6,568 nucleotides of DNA from Acidaminococcaceae bacterium (lineage in GTDB: Bacteria; Bacillota; Negativicutes; Acidaminococcales; Acidaminococcaceae). Shown piece after piece: positions 1 to 6,246 of this stretch. Each line of letters starts with the position of its first letter. Within the stretch, counting starts at the first letter, position 1. The stretch lies in NCBI GenBank assembly GCA_028693975.1, contig JAQUUF010000068.1, positions 1 through 6,568 of the forward strand. The letters run 5' to 3'. Made by a program: the position numbers and the translations under genes. The notes below the pieces were generated by a model. It saw nothing but the letters and a program-made list of their open reading frames with translations. It made no database searches and was not told where the DNA came from.

Positions 1-507
1 AATCAGTATAGGCTCATAATAAGCACCTATAACAGCATAATCAAACACTTTGCCTGTACCTAATAGTTCTCTAAAAAAAGCTATTGCTAAAAGAGCTACC
101 GTAAAACCTAATCCATTACCTAAACCATCACAAAAAGAGTCTAAGACAGAGTTCTTACTAGCAAAGCTCTCAGCTCTGCCCAAAATAATACAGTTAACTA
201 CAATTAAGGGAATAAATATGCCTAGTGAAACATAGACTTCTGGAGTATAAGCGTGCATTAAAAATTCTACAATTGTTACTAACGAGGCTATGACTACAAT
301 ATAACTAGGAATACGTATTTGAGGCGGAATTAAGCTTTTGATACAAGAGACGACTACATTAGACCCAATTAGCACCAAGGTAAACGCAACTCCCATGCCT
401 AGGGCATTAACCAAAGAAGAAGTGGTCGCCAAGGCAGCACAAACACCTAATAATTGCACGAACAAGGGATTATTACTAAAAACGCCCTTCATTATAGTAT
501 TGAGCAT
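1..507 (-). CDS. rnfE: Rnf complex membrane subunit RnfE, C-terminus beyond the window
   Basis: Integral membrane subunit of the Rnf ferredoxin:NAD+ oxidoreductase, of the RnfE/NqrD family. 169 residues are visible from an ATG at 507; the family usually has about 200-230, so the last few dozen are off the left edge. The protein shows the family landmarks: an N-terminal NNPLFVQLLGVC stretch with Cys23, IRIPSYIVVIAS near 64-75, and SLGIFIPLIVVNCIILGRAE at 94-113 with Cys106. In the Rnf/Nqr family, the equivalent cysteines of the RnfA/RnfE pair are known to hold an iron centre within the membrane. Hydrophobic segments lie near 15-55, 66-84, 94-110 and 132-145. The residue after Cys23 is Ala where a Pro is common. 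The start is fixed by a strong GAGGAGGTGG at 513-522, five bases upstream. The gene follows rnfG by 17 bases, the standard order. RnfA is the close paralogue, but the operon position and sequence favour RnfE. Confidence 0.95.
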   Translation of the reverse strand, partial: MLNTIMKGVFSNNPLFVQLLGVCAALATTSSLVNALGMGVAFTLVLIGSNVVVSCIKSLIPPQIRIPSYIVVIASLVTIVEFLMHAYTPEVYVSLGIFIPLIVVNCIILGRAESFASKNSVLDSFCDGLGNGLGFTVALLAIAFFRELLGTGKVFDYAVIGAYYEPILI

Positions 508-512
508 GAATA

Positions 513-522
513 CCACCTCCTC
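513..522 (-). promoter_or_regulatory. Ribosome binding site of rnfE
   Basis: GAGGAGGTGG on the minus strand lies in the 17-base gap between the rnfG stop and the ATG at 507. It is close to a full anti-Shine-Dalgarno match and sits five bases from the start, so it fixes the rnfE start codon. Confidence 0.8.
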
Positions 523-524
523 AC

Positions 525-1079
525 TTACTTATTATAATTATTTTGGTAATGCTCTCGGGCGACATTGACTCCATGCACTACTGCTTTTGACGTAACAGTT
601 GCCGCCGTAATAGCTTGAATACCCTGTTGACCGTTTTTGGTAACCACCAAATCATCCGCAGTTTTTCGTCCGGCAAACTGAGTTGTAAAGATTGGCTCTG
701 TGCTCTTTGCTCCCAAGCCCGGTGTTTCCGTCTGCGCTAAGATTTTAATACCGGTTATTTTATGAGACGCTTGGTCAATTCCAACTAAAATGGTAAGTGG
801 ACCTCCGTAGCCCACTGGCTCCACAGTATAAATATAACCATTAACCTGCGTACCCGCATGAGAAGCTAAAATGCTTTTGATTATTTTATCCTTTTTAGCC
901 AGTACAGGCTGCAAATTCTGCGCCTCAGGCAAAACTTGAATATAGGCCTTTAGTGTATCTTGTTCCTGCCGCTCGTCTATAATAGGTTGAGCCACTTGGT
1001 GAGCCCCTGCCAACAAAGTAGCACAAAGTGCACACAAAACCAAAAGCGTTCCTGATAAACGCAACATTATTTTATTCAC
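525..1079 (-). CDS. rnfG: Rnf complex FMN-binding subunit RnfG
   Basis: Membrane-anchored flavoprotein subunit of Rnf, carrying a covalently bound FMN on the outer face of the membrane. The product is 184 residues from the chosen GTG start (MNKIMLRL...), a normal length. A single N-terminal membrane anchor lies at about 5-27, then an FMN-binding domain with YGGPLTILVGID and the ETPGLGAK motif typical of RnfG/NqrC. The flavin attachment region near the C-terminus reads QAITAATVTSKAV, with Thr161 as the expected FMN-bearing residue. The family motif is usually Dxx(S/T)GAT, so Gln155 and Ala159 stand in for the usual Asp and Gly. The GTG at 1079 is preferred because GGAGGAGGTG at 1090-1099 is about ten bases upstream; an ATG at 1067 is possible but sits about 22 bases away. 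An ATG at 1127 would add 16 residues inside rnfD with no clear ribosome binding site. The gene overlaps the end of rnfD by 8 bases, suggesting translational coupling. Confidence 0.93.
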   Translation of the reverse strand: MNKIMLRLSGTLLVLCALCATLLAGAHQVAQPIIDERQEQDTLKAYIQVLPEAQNLQPVLAKKDKIIKSILASHAGTQVNGYIYTVEPVGYGGPLTILVGIDQASHKITGIKILAQTETPGLGAKSTEPIFTTQFAGRKTADDLVVTKNGQQGIQAITAATVTSKAVVHGVNVAREHYQNNYNK

Positions 1080-2115
1080 GACCCATGGCACCTCCTCCAA
1101 AGGGAGTTGTGCGAGTAAAAGAATCAATCAACGGCGTCAGCATATTCATAATCAAAATAGAATAGCAAACTCCCTCAATATAGCTGCCCCGCAAACGAAT
1201 CAACGATGTGAGAATACCTAACCCCAGCGCATAAATAATTCGACCTTTCCTGCTAATAGGCGAAGTCACCCAATCCGTAGCCATGAAAAATGCGCCAATT
1301 ATCAAACCGCCACTACAAAGATGATACAAGGCAAAGAAATCAGGATAGTTACGGAAATAACCGTAGCAGCCTGTAAGCACAACTACTGTACCCAAATAGA
1401 AGGCTGGTACACGCCAATCAATATGCCCGCGCCACAACAAGAAAATACCACCTAAGACAAGGGCTGGAATGCAGGTCTCGCCCAGAGAACCCGCAGTATT
1501 GCCCCAAAACAAATCACTTAAAGCAGGCAATCCTGCCAAGGAGAAATTCTGATGCAGCCACTGAAATTCACTTTGACGCAACAGCGCTAAGGGTGTAGCC
1601 GTTGTAACCGCTGCCACACCTGCTTTGCCAGTCGCTGACGTTACTGCTGCTAACGTAGCAGTCGCAGGTTGCACCCAAGTTGTCATTTGTTGAGGAAAAG
1701 AGGCCAAAAGAATAGCACGCCCCAAATGAGCTGGATTAAACAGATTACATCCCAACCCACCAAAACACTGCTTGCCAATAATAATGGCGCAAGCACTACC
1801 GAAAAAGCCTAAAGTCAGCGGCAAAGTTGGTGGCAAACACAAAGCCAGTAAAAGTCCTGTTAACGCTGCACTACCGTCGCACACAGTTATAGGTCGATGC
1901 ATTAATTTTTGGCAGCATCCTTCTGCCAGCATAGCCGTAGCTACACAAGTCAATATTAAAAGCAACGCCGGTGTTCTAAAATAATAGATTGCCGCCAAAA
2001 CAGCTGGCAAAAGGGACAGCAAAACATCTCTCATCGCGACATCAATGCTATTGCTATTATGCATATGTGGAGATGAGCTTATAATAATCAAAGGAGTTGA
2101 ATTTTGTGTAGTCAT
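1072..2115 (-). CDS. rnfD: Rnf complex membrane flavoprotein subunit RnfD
   Basis: Polytopic membrane subunit of Rnf (NqrB/RnfD family), with a covalent FMN and a core role in ion transport. It has 347 residues, usual for the family. Hydrophobic segments lie near 31-46, 50-66, 84-114, 216-230, 236-254, 261-283, 293-307 and 318-332. Conserved landmarks are CNLFNPAHLGRAIL at 123-136 and FFMATDWVTSP at 276-286. The flavin site region reads AAVTTATPLALL at 168-179, with Thr174 the likely attachment residue; the acidic residue usually at the start of this motif is Ala168 here. A 20-residue Ala/Thr-rich stretch at 150-170 precedes it. The start ATG at 2115 follows AAGGAC, which overlaps the last codons of rnfC; only five bases separate the two genes. 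Its last codons carry the ribosome binding site of rnfG. Confidence 0.95.
   Translation of the reverse strand: MTTQNSTPLIIISSSPHMHNSNSIDVAMRDVLLSLLPAVLAAIYYFRTPALLLILTCVATAMLAEGCCQKLMHRPITVCDGSAALTGLLLALCLPPTLPLTLGFFGSACAIIIGKQCFGGLGCNLFNPAHLGRAILLASFPQQMTTWVQPATATLAAVTSATGKAGVAAVTTATPLALLRQSEFQWLHQNFSLAGLPALSDLFWGNTAGSLGETCIPALVLGGIFLLWRGHIDWRVPAFYLGTVVVLTGCYGYFRNYPDFFALYHLCSGGLIIGAFFMATDWVTSPISRKGRIIYALGLGILTSLIRLRGSYIEGVCYSILIMNMLTPLIDSFTRTTPFGGGAMGRE
1090..1099 (-). promoter_or_regulatory. Ribosome binding site of rnfG, inside rnfD
   Basis: GGAGGAGGTG on the minus strand encodes the Gly-Gly-Gly run near the RnfD C-terminus and also serves as a near-perfect Shine-Dalgarno. Its spacing of about ten bases to the GTG at 1079, against about 22 to the ATG at 1067, is the reason for choosing the GTG. 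Confidence 0.7.
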
Positions 2116-2120
2116 AATTA

Positions 2121-3491
2121 TTAGTCCTTAATATTGTAAAGTGGGTTATGGCCGCCACGGCCATCGCTGGCAATAAATTGCTTAGCCATACGGATATGCT
2201 GTACCAAGGGAATATACGCAGGACAAACATAGGCGCAGGAGCCACATTCTATACAAGAAGCCACATTAGCCTGCAAAGCCGCAGACCAGTTTCTGGCCTT
2301 TACCGCCTGAGCAATTACCGTTGGCTCCAGAAACATCGGACAGACATCCAAGCAATGACCGCAGCGAACGCATTGTCGTTCTCTACCCTGCGTAGTAATA
2401 GGTGCTCCTGCGGCAAAAAGTAAAACCCCTCCGCTGCCTTTGAGTACCGGATAATCAAGGTTGCTGATAGCAAACCCCATCATCGGACCTCCAGACAATA
2501 TCTTGACCAATGGTTCTTTGATACCCCCGCCACAGGTTTTCACCACATGCTCATAGGAAGTACCCAAACGAACTAGATAATTGCCCGGTCGCTGCACTCC
2601 ATCACCGCTAAGCGTCACTACTCGCTCAATACAAGGCATATCGTCCTTAATGGCTCTAGCCGCCCATACCGCCGTTGCCACATTATCAATGACAACACCT
2701 ACACTAGCCGGCAAAGCACGATTAGCTATAACACGTCCTGTTACCGCATAAACCAATTGTTTCTCCGAGCCCTGAGGATACTTTTCCGGACAACTAACTA
2801 CCGTAATATTTTCTTCTTGTTCTGTTAGTTTTTGCAGAAGAGCTATAGCGTCAGGTTTATTACTTTCAATCGCAATAACACCTCTTGTAGCCAAAACCGC
2901 TTTCATAAAATATTTTAGTCCGCGAATAACTTCTGGTGCATATTCCACAAGCACTCGATGGTCTGCCGTAATATATGGCTCGCACTCAATCCCATTGATA
3001 ATAACCGTATCAATTACCTGCGGTTTGTCTGACGGAGGAGTATATTTCACATGGGTTGGAAAAGTTGCTCCGCCCATGCCTACAATACCCTTAGACTGCA
3101 ACAAACTACGCATCTCTTTAGGCGCTAGTACTAATCCGGTACTCCGCGGTTCAATAGTCTCATCAAGAGTATCTAACCCATCATTCGCAATAACCAAACA
3201 CTCTGACAGCGCCCCACTAGGCAAAAAGCGTCGTTCCATAGCCTGCACCACACCACTAACACTAGAGTGAATATTGCTACTGACAAAACCCTGGGCTTGA
3301 GCCACCAACTGGCCCATTTTGACCTTATCTCCCACTGCTACAACCGGCTTGGCCGGTGCACCAATATGCATGGACAAAGGCAGTACAATATTCTCTGGCG
3401 GTGGGCAAACCTCTATAGGTCTCCCACTGGTTAAATCTTTGTGACCTTCTATGCGCACGCCATGTTTAAATGTATTATTATCAAAAAACAT
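2121..3491 (-). CDS. rnfC: Rnf complex iron-sulfur/NADH-binding subunit RnfC
   Basis: Cytoplasmic peripheral subunit of Rnf that exchanges electrons with NAD(H), related to the NADH-binding subunit of complex I. It has 456 residues, normal for a Firmicute RnfC. The N-terminal domain has GVRIEGHKDLTSGRPIE (11-27) and HIGAPAKPVVAVGDKVKMGQ (42-61), a lipoyl-like barrel. The nucleotide-binding region has the glycine-rich GMGGATFPTHVKY (138-150) and NGIECEPYITADHR (166-179), the latter part of the flavin/nucleotide-binding core. A soluble-ligand-binding beta-grasp (SLBB) region follows near 290-345. Two [4Fe-4S] motifs, CxxCxxCxxxCP, lie at Cys374/377/380/384 and Cys413/416/419/423. The ATG at 3491 has AGAGGGG seven bases upstream. 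It is the first gene of the rnfCDGE... operon, with a promoter and a possible Rex operator in front. Confidence 0.97.
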   Translation of the reverse strand: MFFDNNTFKHGVRIEGHKDLTSGRPIEVCPPPENIVLPLSMHIGAPAKPVVAVGDKVKMGQLVAQAQGFVSSNIHSSVSGVVQAMERRFLPSGALSECLVIANDGLDTLDETIEPRSTGLVLAPKEMRSLLQSKGIVGMGGATFPTHVKYTPPSDKPQVIDTVIINGIECEPYITADHRVLVEYAPEVIRGLKYFMKAVLATRGVIAIESNKPDAIALLQKLTEQEENITVVSCPEKYPQGSEKQLVYAVTGRVIANRALPASVGVVIDNVATAVWAARAIKDDMPCIERVVTLSGDGVQRPGNYLVRLGTSYEHVVKTCGGGIKEPLVKILSGGPMMGFAISNLDYPVLKGSGGVLLFAAGAPITTQGRERQCVRCGHCLDVCPMFLEPTVIAQAVKARNWSAALQANVASCIECGSCAYVCPAYIPLVQHIRMAKQFIASDGRGGHNPLYNIKD

Positions 3492-3543
3492 AATTAAGCC
3501 CCTCTGTCATAAATAGTGTACTCTCGGCAATTAATTAGTATAC

Positions 3544-3572
3544 ATTATATCCGCTTGTGAGCCAAATTACAA
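3544..3572 (-). promoter_or_regulatory. Promoter of the rnf operon
   Basis: On the minus strand, TTGTAA (3567-3572) and a perfect TATAAT (3544-3549) are separated by exactly 17 bases, matching a sigma-70/SigA promoter (4 of 6 and 6 of 6). Transcription should start near 3537, giving a leader of about 46 bases before the rnfC ATG. It lies downstream of the nspC terminator, so the rnf genes can be transcribed independently. Confidence 0.75.
3555..3572. promoter_or_regulatory. Candidate Rex (redox repressor) operator
   Basis: TTGTGAGCCAAATTACAA is an 18-base imperfect palindrome (TTGTGA, six bases, TTACAA; five of six arm positions pair). It resembles the Rex consensus TTGTGA-n6-TCACAA known in Gram-positive bacteria. 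It covers the -35 hexamer and most of the spacer of the rnf promoter, where a repressor would block RNA polymerase. Rex senses the NADH/NAD+ ratio, and rnf genes are reported members of Rex regulons in several anaerobes. The central bases are not the usual A/T run, and no rex gene is in view, so this is a candidate. Confidence 0.45.
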
Positions 3573-3611
3573 CCCACAAATCCTATATGGCCTCATTTTG
3601 TCCCATCAAGC

Positions 3612-3663
3612 AAAAAGAACTGTGGCAGAACAAGTCCTACTTACTTATTCTGCCACAGCTCTT
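3612..3663 (-). terminator. Rho-independent terminator after nspC
   Basis: The arms 3615-3630 and 3648-3663 form a 16-base stem around a 17-base loop; read on the minus strand the only non-Watson-Crick pair is a G-U. A run of T follows (3612-3616, continuing as part of the stem base), as a minus-strand intrinsic terminator needs. Read on the plus strand the same pair becomes an A-C mismatch and there is no U tract, which fixes the direction. It lies 30 bases past the nspC stop and before the rnf promoter. Confidence 0.88.
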
Positions 3664-3693
3664 CACATATTTCCTGCCTTGTCTTCGCAAAGC

Positions 3694-4863
3694 CTATCTT
3701 ACCTTAAGCTTAGTGCCCAACCTATATTTAAAGTCATCATAGCTAAATTTCTTGATTAAACTAACACTGCCATCAAGCCTTAATACATAGATGCTAGGAA
3801 GGGGCATACCATTAAAAGTATTATTCTTGCACATCGTATAAAGCGCCATATCTGCAAAAGCCAGCCGCTCCCCGCGTTTAAGCTCATGGTCAAAACTATA
3901 TTCACCAATTACATCGCCAGCCAAGCATGTCTGGCTGCCCAAACGGTAAGTATATAGTGCTTCCCCAGGCCGTTTGGCGTTCACTAGCGGCGGCGTATAG
4001 GGCATTTCGATAACATCAGGCATATGGCAGGCTCCCGAGCAATCTAAGATACCTATCTTGTAATCACCGTTGATGGTTAAATCCAAAACTGTCGTCAATA
4101 AATAGCCGGCATTTAAAACCACTGCCTCCCCCGGCTCCAAGTACATTTGCAAACCATATCTATCACGCCAAGCTATTAAGAGCTTAGCAAGCAAACCCAA
4201 ATTATAATCCTTATGGGTAATGTAATGCCCTCCGCCACAATTTAGCCATTTTAGATGGGATAAATATTGTCCAAATTTAGCTTCCACAGCTTGCAAAGTA
4301 GTAGCAAAATCTTCTGCCCCTTGCTCACAAAGAGTATGAAAATGCACTCCGTCTAAAAGCGCTATCGCCTCGGGTGTCATTTCTTGATACCATTGCTCTA
4401 TGGTTGTTCCTAGTCTGCTACCAGCACTGCACGGGTCATAAATACCATGACTTTGGGTAGAACATTCCGGATTGATTCTCAAGCCTATCTCTTTACCTGC
4501 AGCCTTAGCTCTAGGGCCAAACAGTTTGAGCTGGTAGGGGGTGTTAAAGACAATATGATCCGCATAAGTTAAAAGTTCATCAAATTCTTCTTCTTTATAC
4601 GCACCACAAAAAACATGGCATTCTTTGCTCGGCATTTCTTCATGACCCAACCGGGCCTCATATAGTCCGCTTGCTTCTGTCCCTGCCAGATATGGTTCCA
4701 AAAGAGGATACAAATCGTAGGCCGAAAAAGCTTTCTGCGCCAAAAGAACCTTGCAGCCCGTCTGCCGCTGTAAGGTTTGGAGAACTTCCCCATTAGCAAC
4801 CAATTGCTCTTCAAGCAAAAGATAAGAAGGCGTCGGTAGTTTGTTAATCATGTTCCAATTCAT
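3694..4863 (-). CDS. nspC: Carboxynorspermidine/carboxyspermidine decarboxylase NspC
   Basis: PLP-dependent fold-type III decarboxylase that removes CO2 from carboxynorspermidine or carboxyspermidine to give norspermidine or spermidine, the last step of the aspartate-semialdehyde polyamine route. The product is 389 residues, near the family norm. Family landmarks, numbered from the chosen ATG, are AQKAF with the PLP lysine Lys44, HFHTLCEQ (174-181), NCGGGHYIT (208-216) with the phosphate-binding glycines, EPGE (243-246), CHMPDVIEMPY (279-289), TCLAGDVIGEYSF (312-324) with the likely catalytic Cys313 and Asp317, and FNGMPLPS. The ATG at 4863 is one base past the stop of the upstream gene and has GGTGG about six bases away; an ATG at 4851 has poor spacing, and a longer reading frame up to 4947 would lie wholly inside the upstream gene. 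The tight junction shows translation coupled to the dehydrogenase that makes its substrate. Substrate choice between the two carboxy-polyamines cannot be read from the sequence. Confidence 0.95.
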   Translation of the reverse strand: MNWNMINKLPTPSYLLLEEQLVANGEVLQTLQRQTGCKVLLAQKAFSAYDLYPLLEPYLAGTEASGLYEARLGHEEMPSKECHVFCGAYKEEEFDELLTYADHIVFNTPYQLKLFGPRAKAAGKEIGLRINPECSTQSHGIYDPCSAGSRLGTTIEQWYQEMTPEAIALLDGVHFHTLCEQGAEDFATTLQAVEAKFGQYLSHLKWLNCGGGHYITHKDYNLGLLAKLLIAWRDRYGLQMYLEPGEAVVLNAGYLLTTVLDLTINGDYKIGILDCSGACHMPDVIEMPYTPPLVNAKRPGEALYTYRLGSQTCLAGDVIGEYSFDHELKRGERLAFADMALYTMCKNNTFNGMPLPSIYVLRLDGSVSLIKKFSYDDFKYRLGTKLKVR

Positions 4864-4864
4864 T

Positions 4865-6124
4865 CTAATCCACCAAAACAGGCTTAGTCGTAGTTTTGTA
4901 GGGCAAGCCAAACTCGGACACTGCTGCCAAAAATGGATCTGGGTCAAATTCTTCCAGAGTATAGGCCCCCGGTTTTTGCCAAGTCCCTTGGAGCAACATC
5001 ATTGCTCCACACATGGCCGGAACACCCGTAGTATAAGAAATAGCCTGAGAACCTACTTCCTTAAAGCTCTCCTCATGGTCACAAACATTGTAAATATAAT
5101 AATTTTTTGGTTTGCCGTCTTTAGTCCCACGGAAAATACAACCAATATTAGTTTTCCCCTTAGTCCTAGCTCCTAGGCTAGCCGGGTCAGGCAAAAGGGC
5201 CTTAAGAAACTGAATCGGCACAATTTTATGCCCTTCATAATCTATAGGCGTAGTTGAGAGCAGTCCCACATCCTTCAAACAATTCATATGCGTAATATAG
5301 CTTTGCCCAAAAGTCATAAAAAAGCGAACCCTCTTGAGTTCTGGAACATACTTCACTATAGATTCGACTTCCTCGTGGTGAAGCATATACATATCTTTTT
5401 CGCCAACGCCGTCGAAATTATATTTTTTGTGTACGCTAAGTGGTGGAATAGTATGGAACGTACCATTTTCCCAGTAACTACCCGGAGCAGAAACTTCCCG
5501 CAGATTAATCTCCGGATTAAAATTGGTAGCAAAGGGGTAACCATGATCTCCACCGTTGCAGTCTAAAATATCCAGATATTCTATTGTATCCAGTTCATGC
5601 TTCTTAGCATAGGCAACGTAAGCTTGTGTAATACCAGGGTCAAAACCACAACCCAAAAGAGCAGTTACTCCCGCTTGGGCAAATTTTTCTTGATAGCCCC
5701 ATTGTGCGGCATAGTCAAAATAAGCAACAAAGCCTTTATCATGGCAACGTTTTTCATAAACTTCCCGCCACTGCGGGTCATCAGTATTTTCCGGCTCATA
5801 GGCTGCTGTATCCAAATAGTGCACTTTGCACTTAACACAAGCCTCCATTATTACCAAATTGTGATAAGGCATTCCTAAATGCATAACAATTTCCGGCTTA
5901 AAGCTCTTAATTAAGGCTACAACCTCCGCTTCATTGTTCGCATCTAAATGTGCCGTGGATATATTAGTTGCCGTTTTACTGCGTAACTCTTCCGCCACCT
6001 TATCACATTTGGCTTTTGTCCTAGAAGCAATACAAATATCTGTAAAAACACTACTATTCTGACAACATTTATGAATTGCTACCTGTGCTACACCACCACA
6101 ACCAATGATTAAAGCTCTACTCAC
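4865..6124 (-). CDS. Carboxynorspermidine/carboxyspermidine dehydrogenase (saccharopine dehydrogenase family)
   Basis: Cytosolic enzyme that condenses aspartate beta-semialdehyde with putrescine or 1,3-diaminopropane and reduces the Schiff base with NADPH, giving the substrate of NspC next door. The product is 419 residues from the chosen GTG, close to the family length of about 400. The N-terminus, SRALIIGCGGVAQVAIHKC, is a Rossmann beta1-loop with GxGGVA at 8-13. Other landmarks are HYLDTAAYEPE (103-113), GCGFDPGITQAYVAY (158-172), GDHGYPFATNFNPEINLREV (192-211) and SYTTGVPA (363-370), as in the saccharopine dehydrogenase NAD-binding and C-terminal domains. The adjacent nspC argues for the polyamine enzyme rather than lysine-pathway saccharopine dehydrogenase. 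The GTG at 6124 has AAGGGGAG eight bases upstream and puts the first beta strand at residue 3. A TTG at 6163, behind the stronger AAGGAGG at 6173-6179, would add 13 mainly hydrophobic and basic residues and cannot be excluded. Confidence 0.93.
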   Translation of the reverse strand: MSRALIIGCGGVAQVAIHKCCQNSSVFTDICIASRTKAKCDKVAEELRSKTATNISTAHLDANNEAEVVALIKSFKPEIVMHLGMPYHNLVIMEACVKCKVHYLDTAAYEPENTDDPQWREVYEKRCHDKGFVAYFDYAAQWGYQEKFAQAGVTALLGCGFDPGITQAYVAYAKKHELDTIEYLDILDCNGGDHGYPFATNFNPEINLREVSAPGSYWENGTFHTIPPLSVHKKYNFDGVGEKDMYMLHHEEVESIVKYVPELKRVRFFMTFGQSYITHMNCLKDVGLLSTTPIDYEGHKIVPIQFLKALLPDPASLGARTKGKTNIGCIFRGTKDGKPKNYYIYNVCDHEESFKEVGSQAISYTTGVPAMCGAMMLLQGTWQKPGAYTLEEFDPDPFLAAVSEFGLPYKTTTKPVLVD

Positions 6125-6132
6125 TCCAACCA

Positions 6133-6140
6133 CTCCCCTT
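6133..6140 (-). promoter_or_regulatory. Ribosome binding site deciding the GTG start of the dehydrogenase
   Basis: AAGGGGAG on the minus strand is eight bases before the GTG at 6124. Together with the position of the Rossmann strand it supports that start over the alternatives at 6163 (TTG) and 6184 (ATG). Confidence 0.65.
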
Positions 6141-6168
6141 TTGCTCTTAACCAAAAAAAGCAAATGTA

Positions 6169-6185
6169 CATGCCTCCTTGGCATG
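6169..6185 (-). promoter_or_regulatory. Leader hairpin enclosing a second Shine-Dalgarno
   Basis: On the minus strand CATGCC-AAGGA-GGCATG is a perfect six-base-pair stem with a five-base loop. It contains AAGGAGG (6173-6179), a stronger Shine-Dalgarno than the one serving the dehydrogenase GTG. It is followed by a possible TTG start nine bases on (6163) and a T7 run near 6153-6159. It may regulate initiation or serve a short leader peptide; neither is demonstrated. The stem is short and the gap to the T run is too long for a standard attenuator. Confidence 0.4.
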
Positions 6186-6224
6186 ACACCCACTAGTTTT
6201 AGTCATTCTTTTTATAAAAACTTC

Positions 6225-6246
6225 AACATATTTTACCATATATGTT
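6225..6246. repeat. Inverted repeat around the polyamine promoter -10, possible operator
   Basis: AACATAT and ATATGTT form perfect seven-base arms separated by eight bases, with the promoter -10 between and within them. The size and position suit a repressor half-site pair. AT-rich DNA gives such repeats by chance, and no regulator gene is in view. Confidence 0.35.

Noticed and set aside
338..568. Plus-strand frame of 76 residues across the rnfG/rnfE junction
   Set aside because: It is antisense to RnfE codons that match the family without interruption; it is a shadow frame.
1080..1127. rnfG start at the ATG at 1127
   Set aside because: It lies deep inside rnfD with no Shine-Dalgarno, and the extra residues do not match an RnfG N-terminus.
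3557..3742. Plus-strand frame of 61 residues between rnfC and nspC
   Set aside because: It runs through the terminator hairpin, the rnf promoter and the nspC 3' end and has no family features.
4864..4947. Upstream extension of nspC to a 417-residue product
   Set aside because: The added 28 residues lie inside the dehydrogenase gene in another frame, do not resemble the NspC N-terminus, and the ATG at 4863 has a suitable ribosome binding site.
4841..5176. Plus-strand frame of 111 residues
   Set aside because: It is antisense to conserved codons of nspC and the dehydrogenase, has low-complexity hydrophobic content and no recognisable domain or ribosome binding site.
6121..6171. Short reading frame MYICFFWLRAKGEWLE as an independent gene
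   Set aside because: The ATG is only one base from AAGGAGG, too close for efficient initiation, and nothing is recognisable in the peptide. It is kept as part of a regulatory finding, not as a gene.
6146..6185. Transcription attenuator before the dehydrogenase
   Set aside because: The hairpin has only six base pairs and the T7 run begins about nine bases after it, so it does not have intrinsic terminator geometry.
6125..6193. Dehydrogenase start at the first ATG, 6193
   Set aside because: It would put 23 extra residues before the Rossmann strand, has no good ribosome binding site, and its codons run through the leader hairpin. The GTG at 6124 fits the family.
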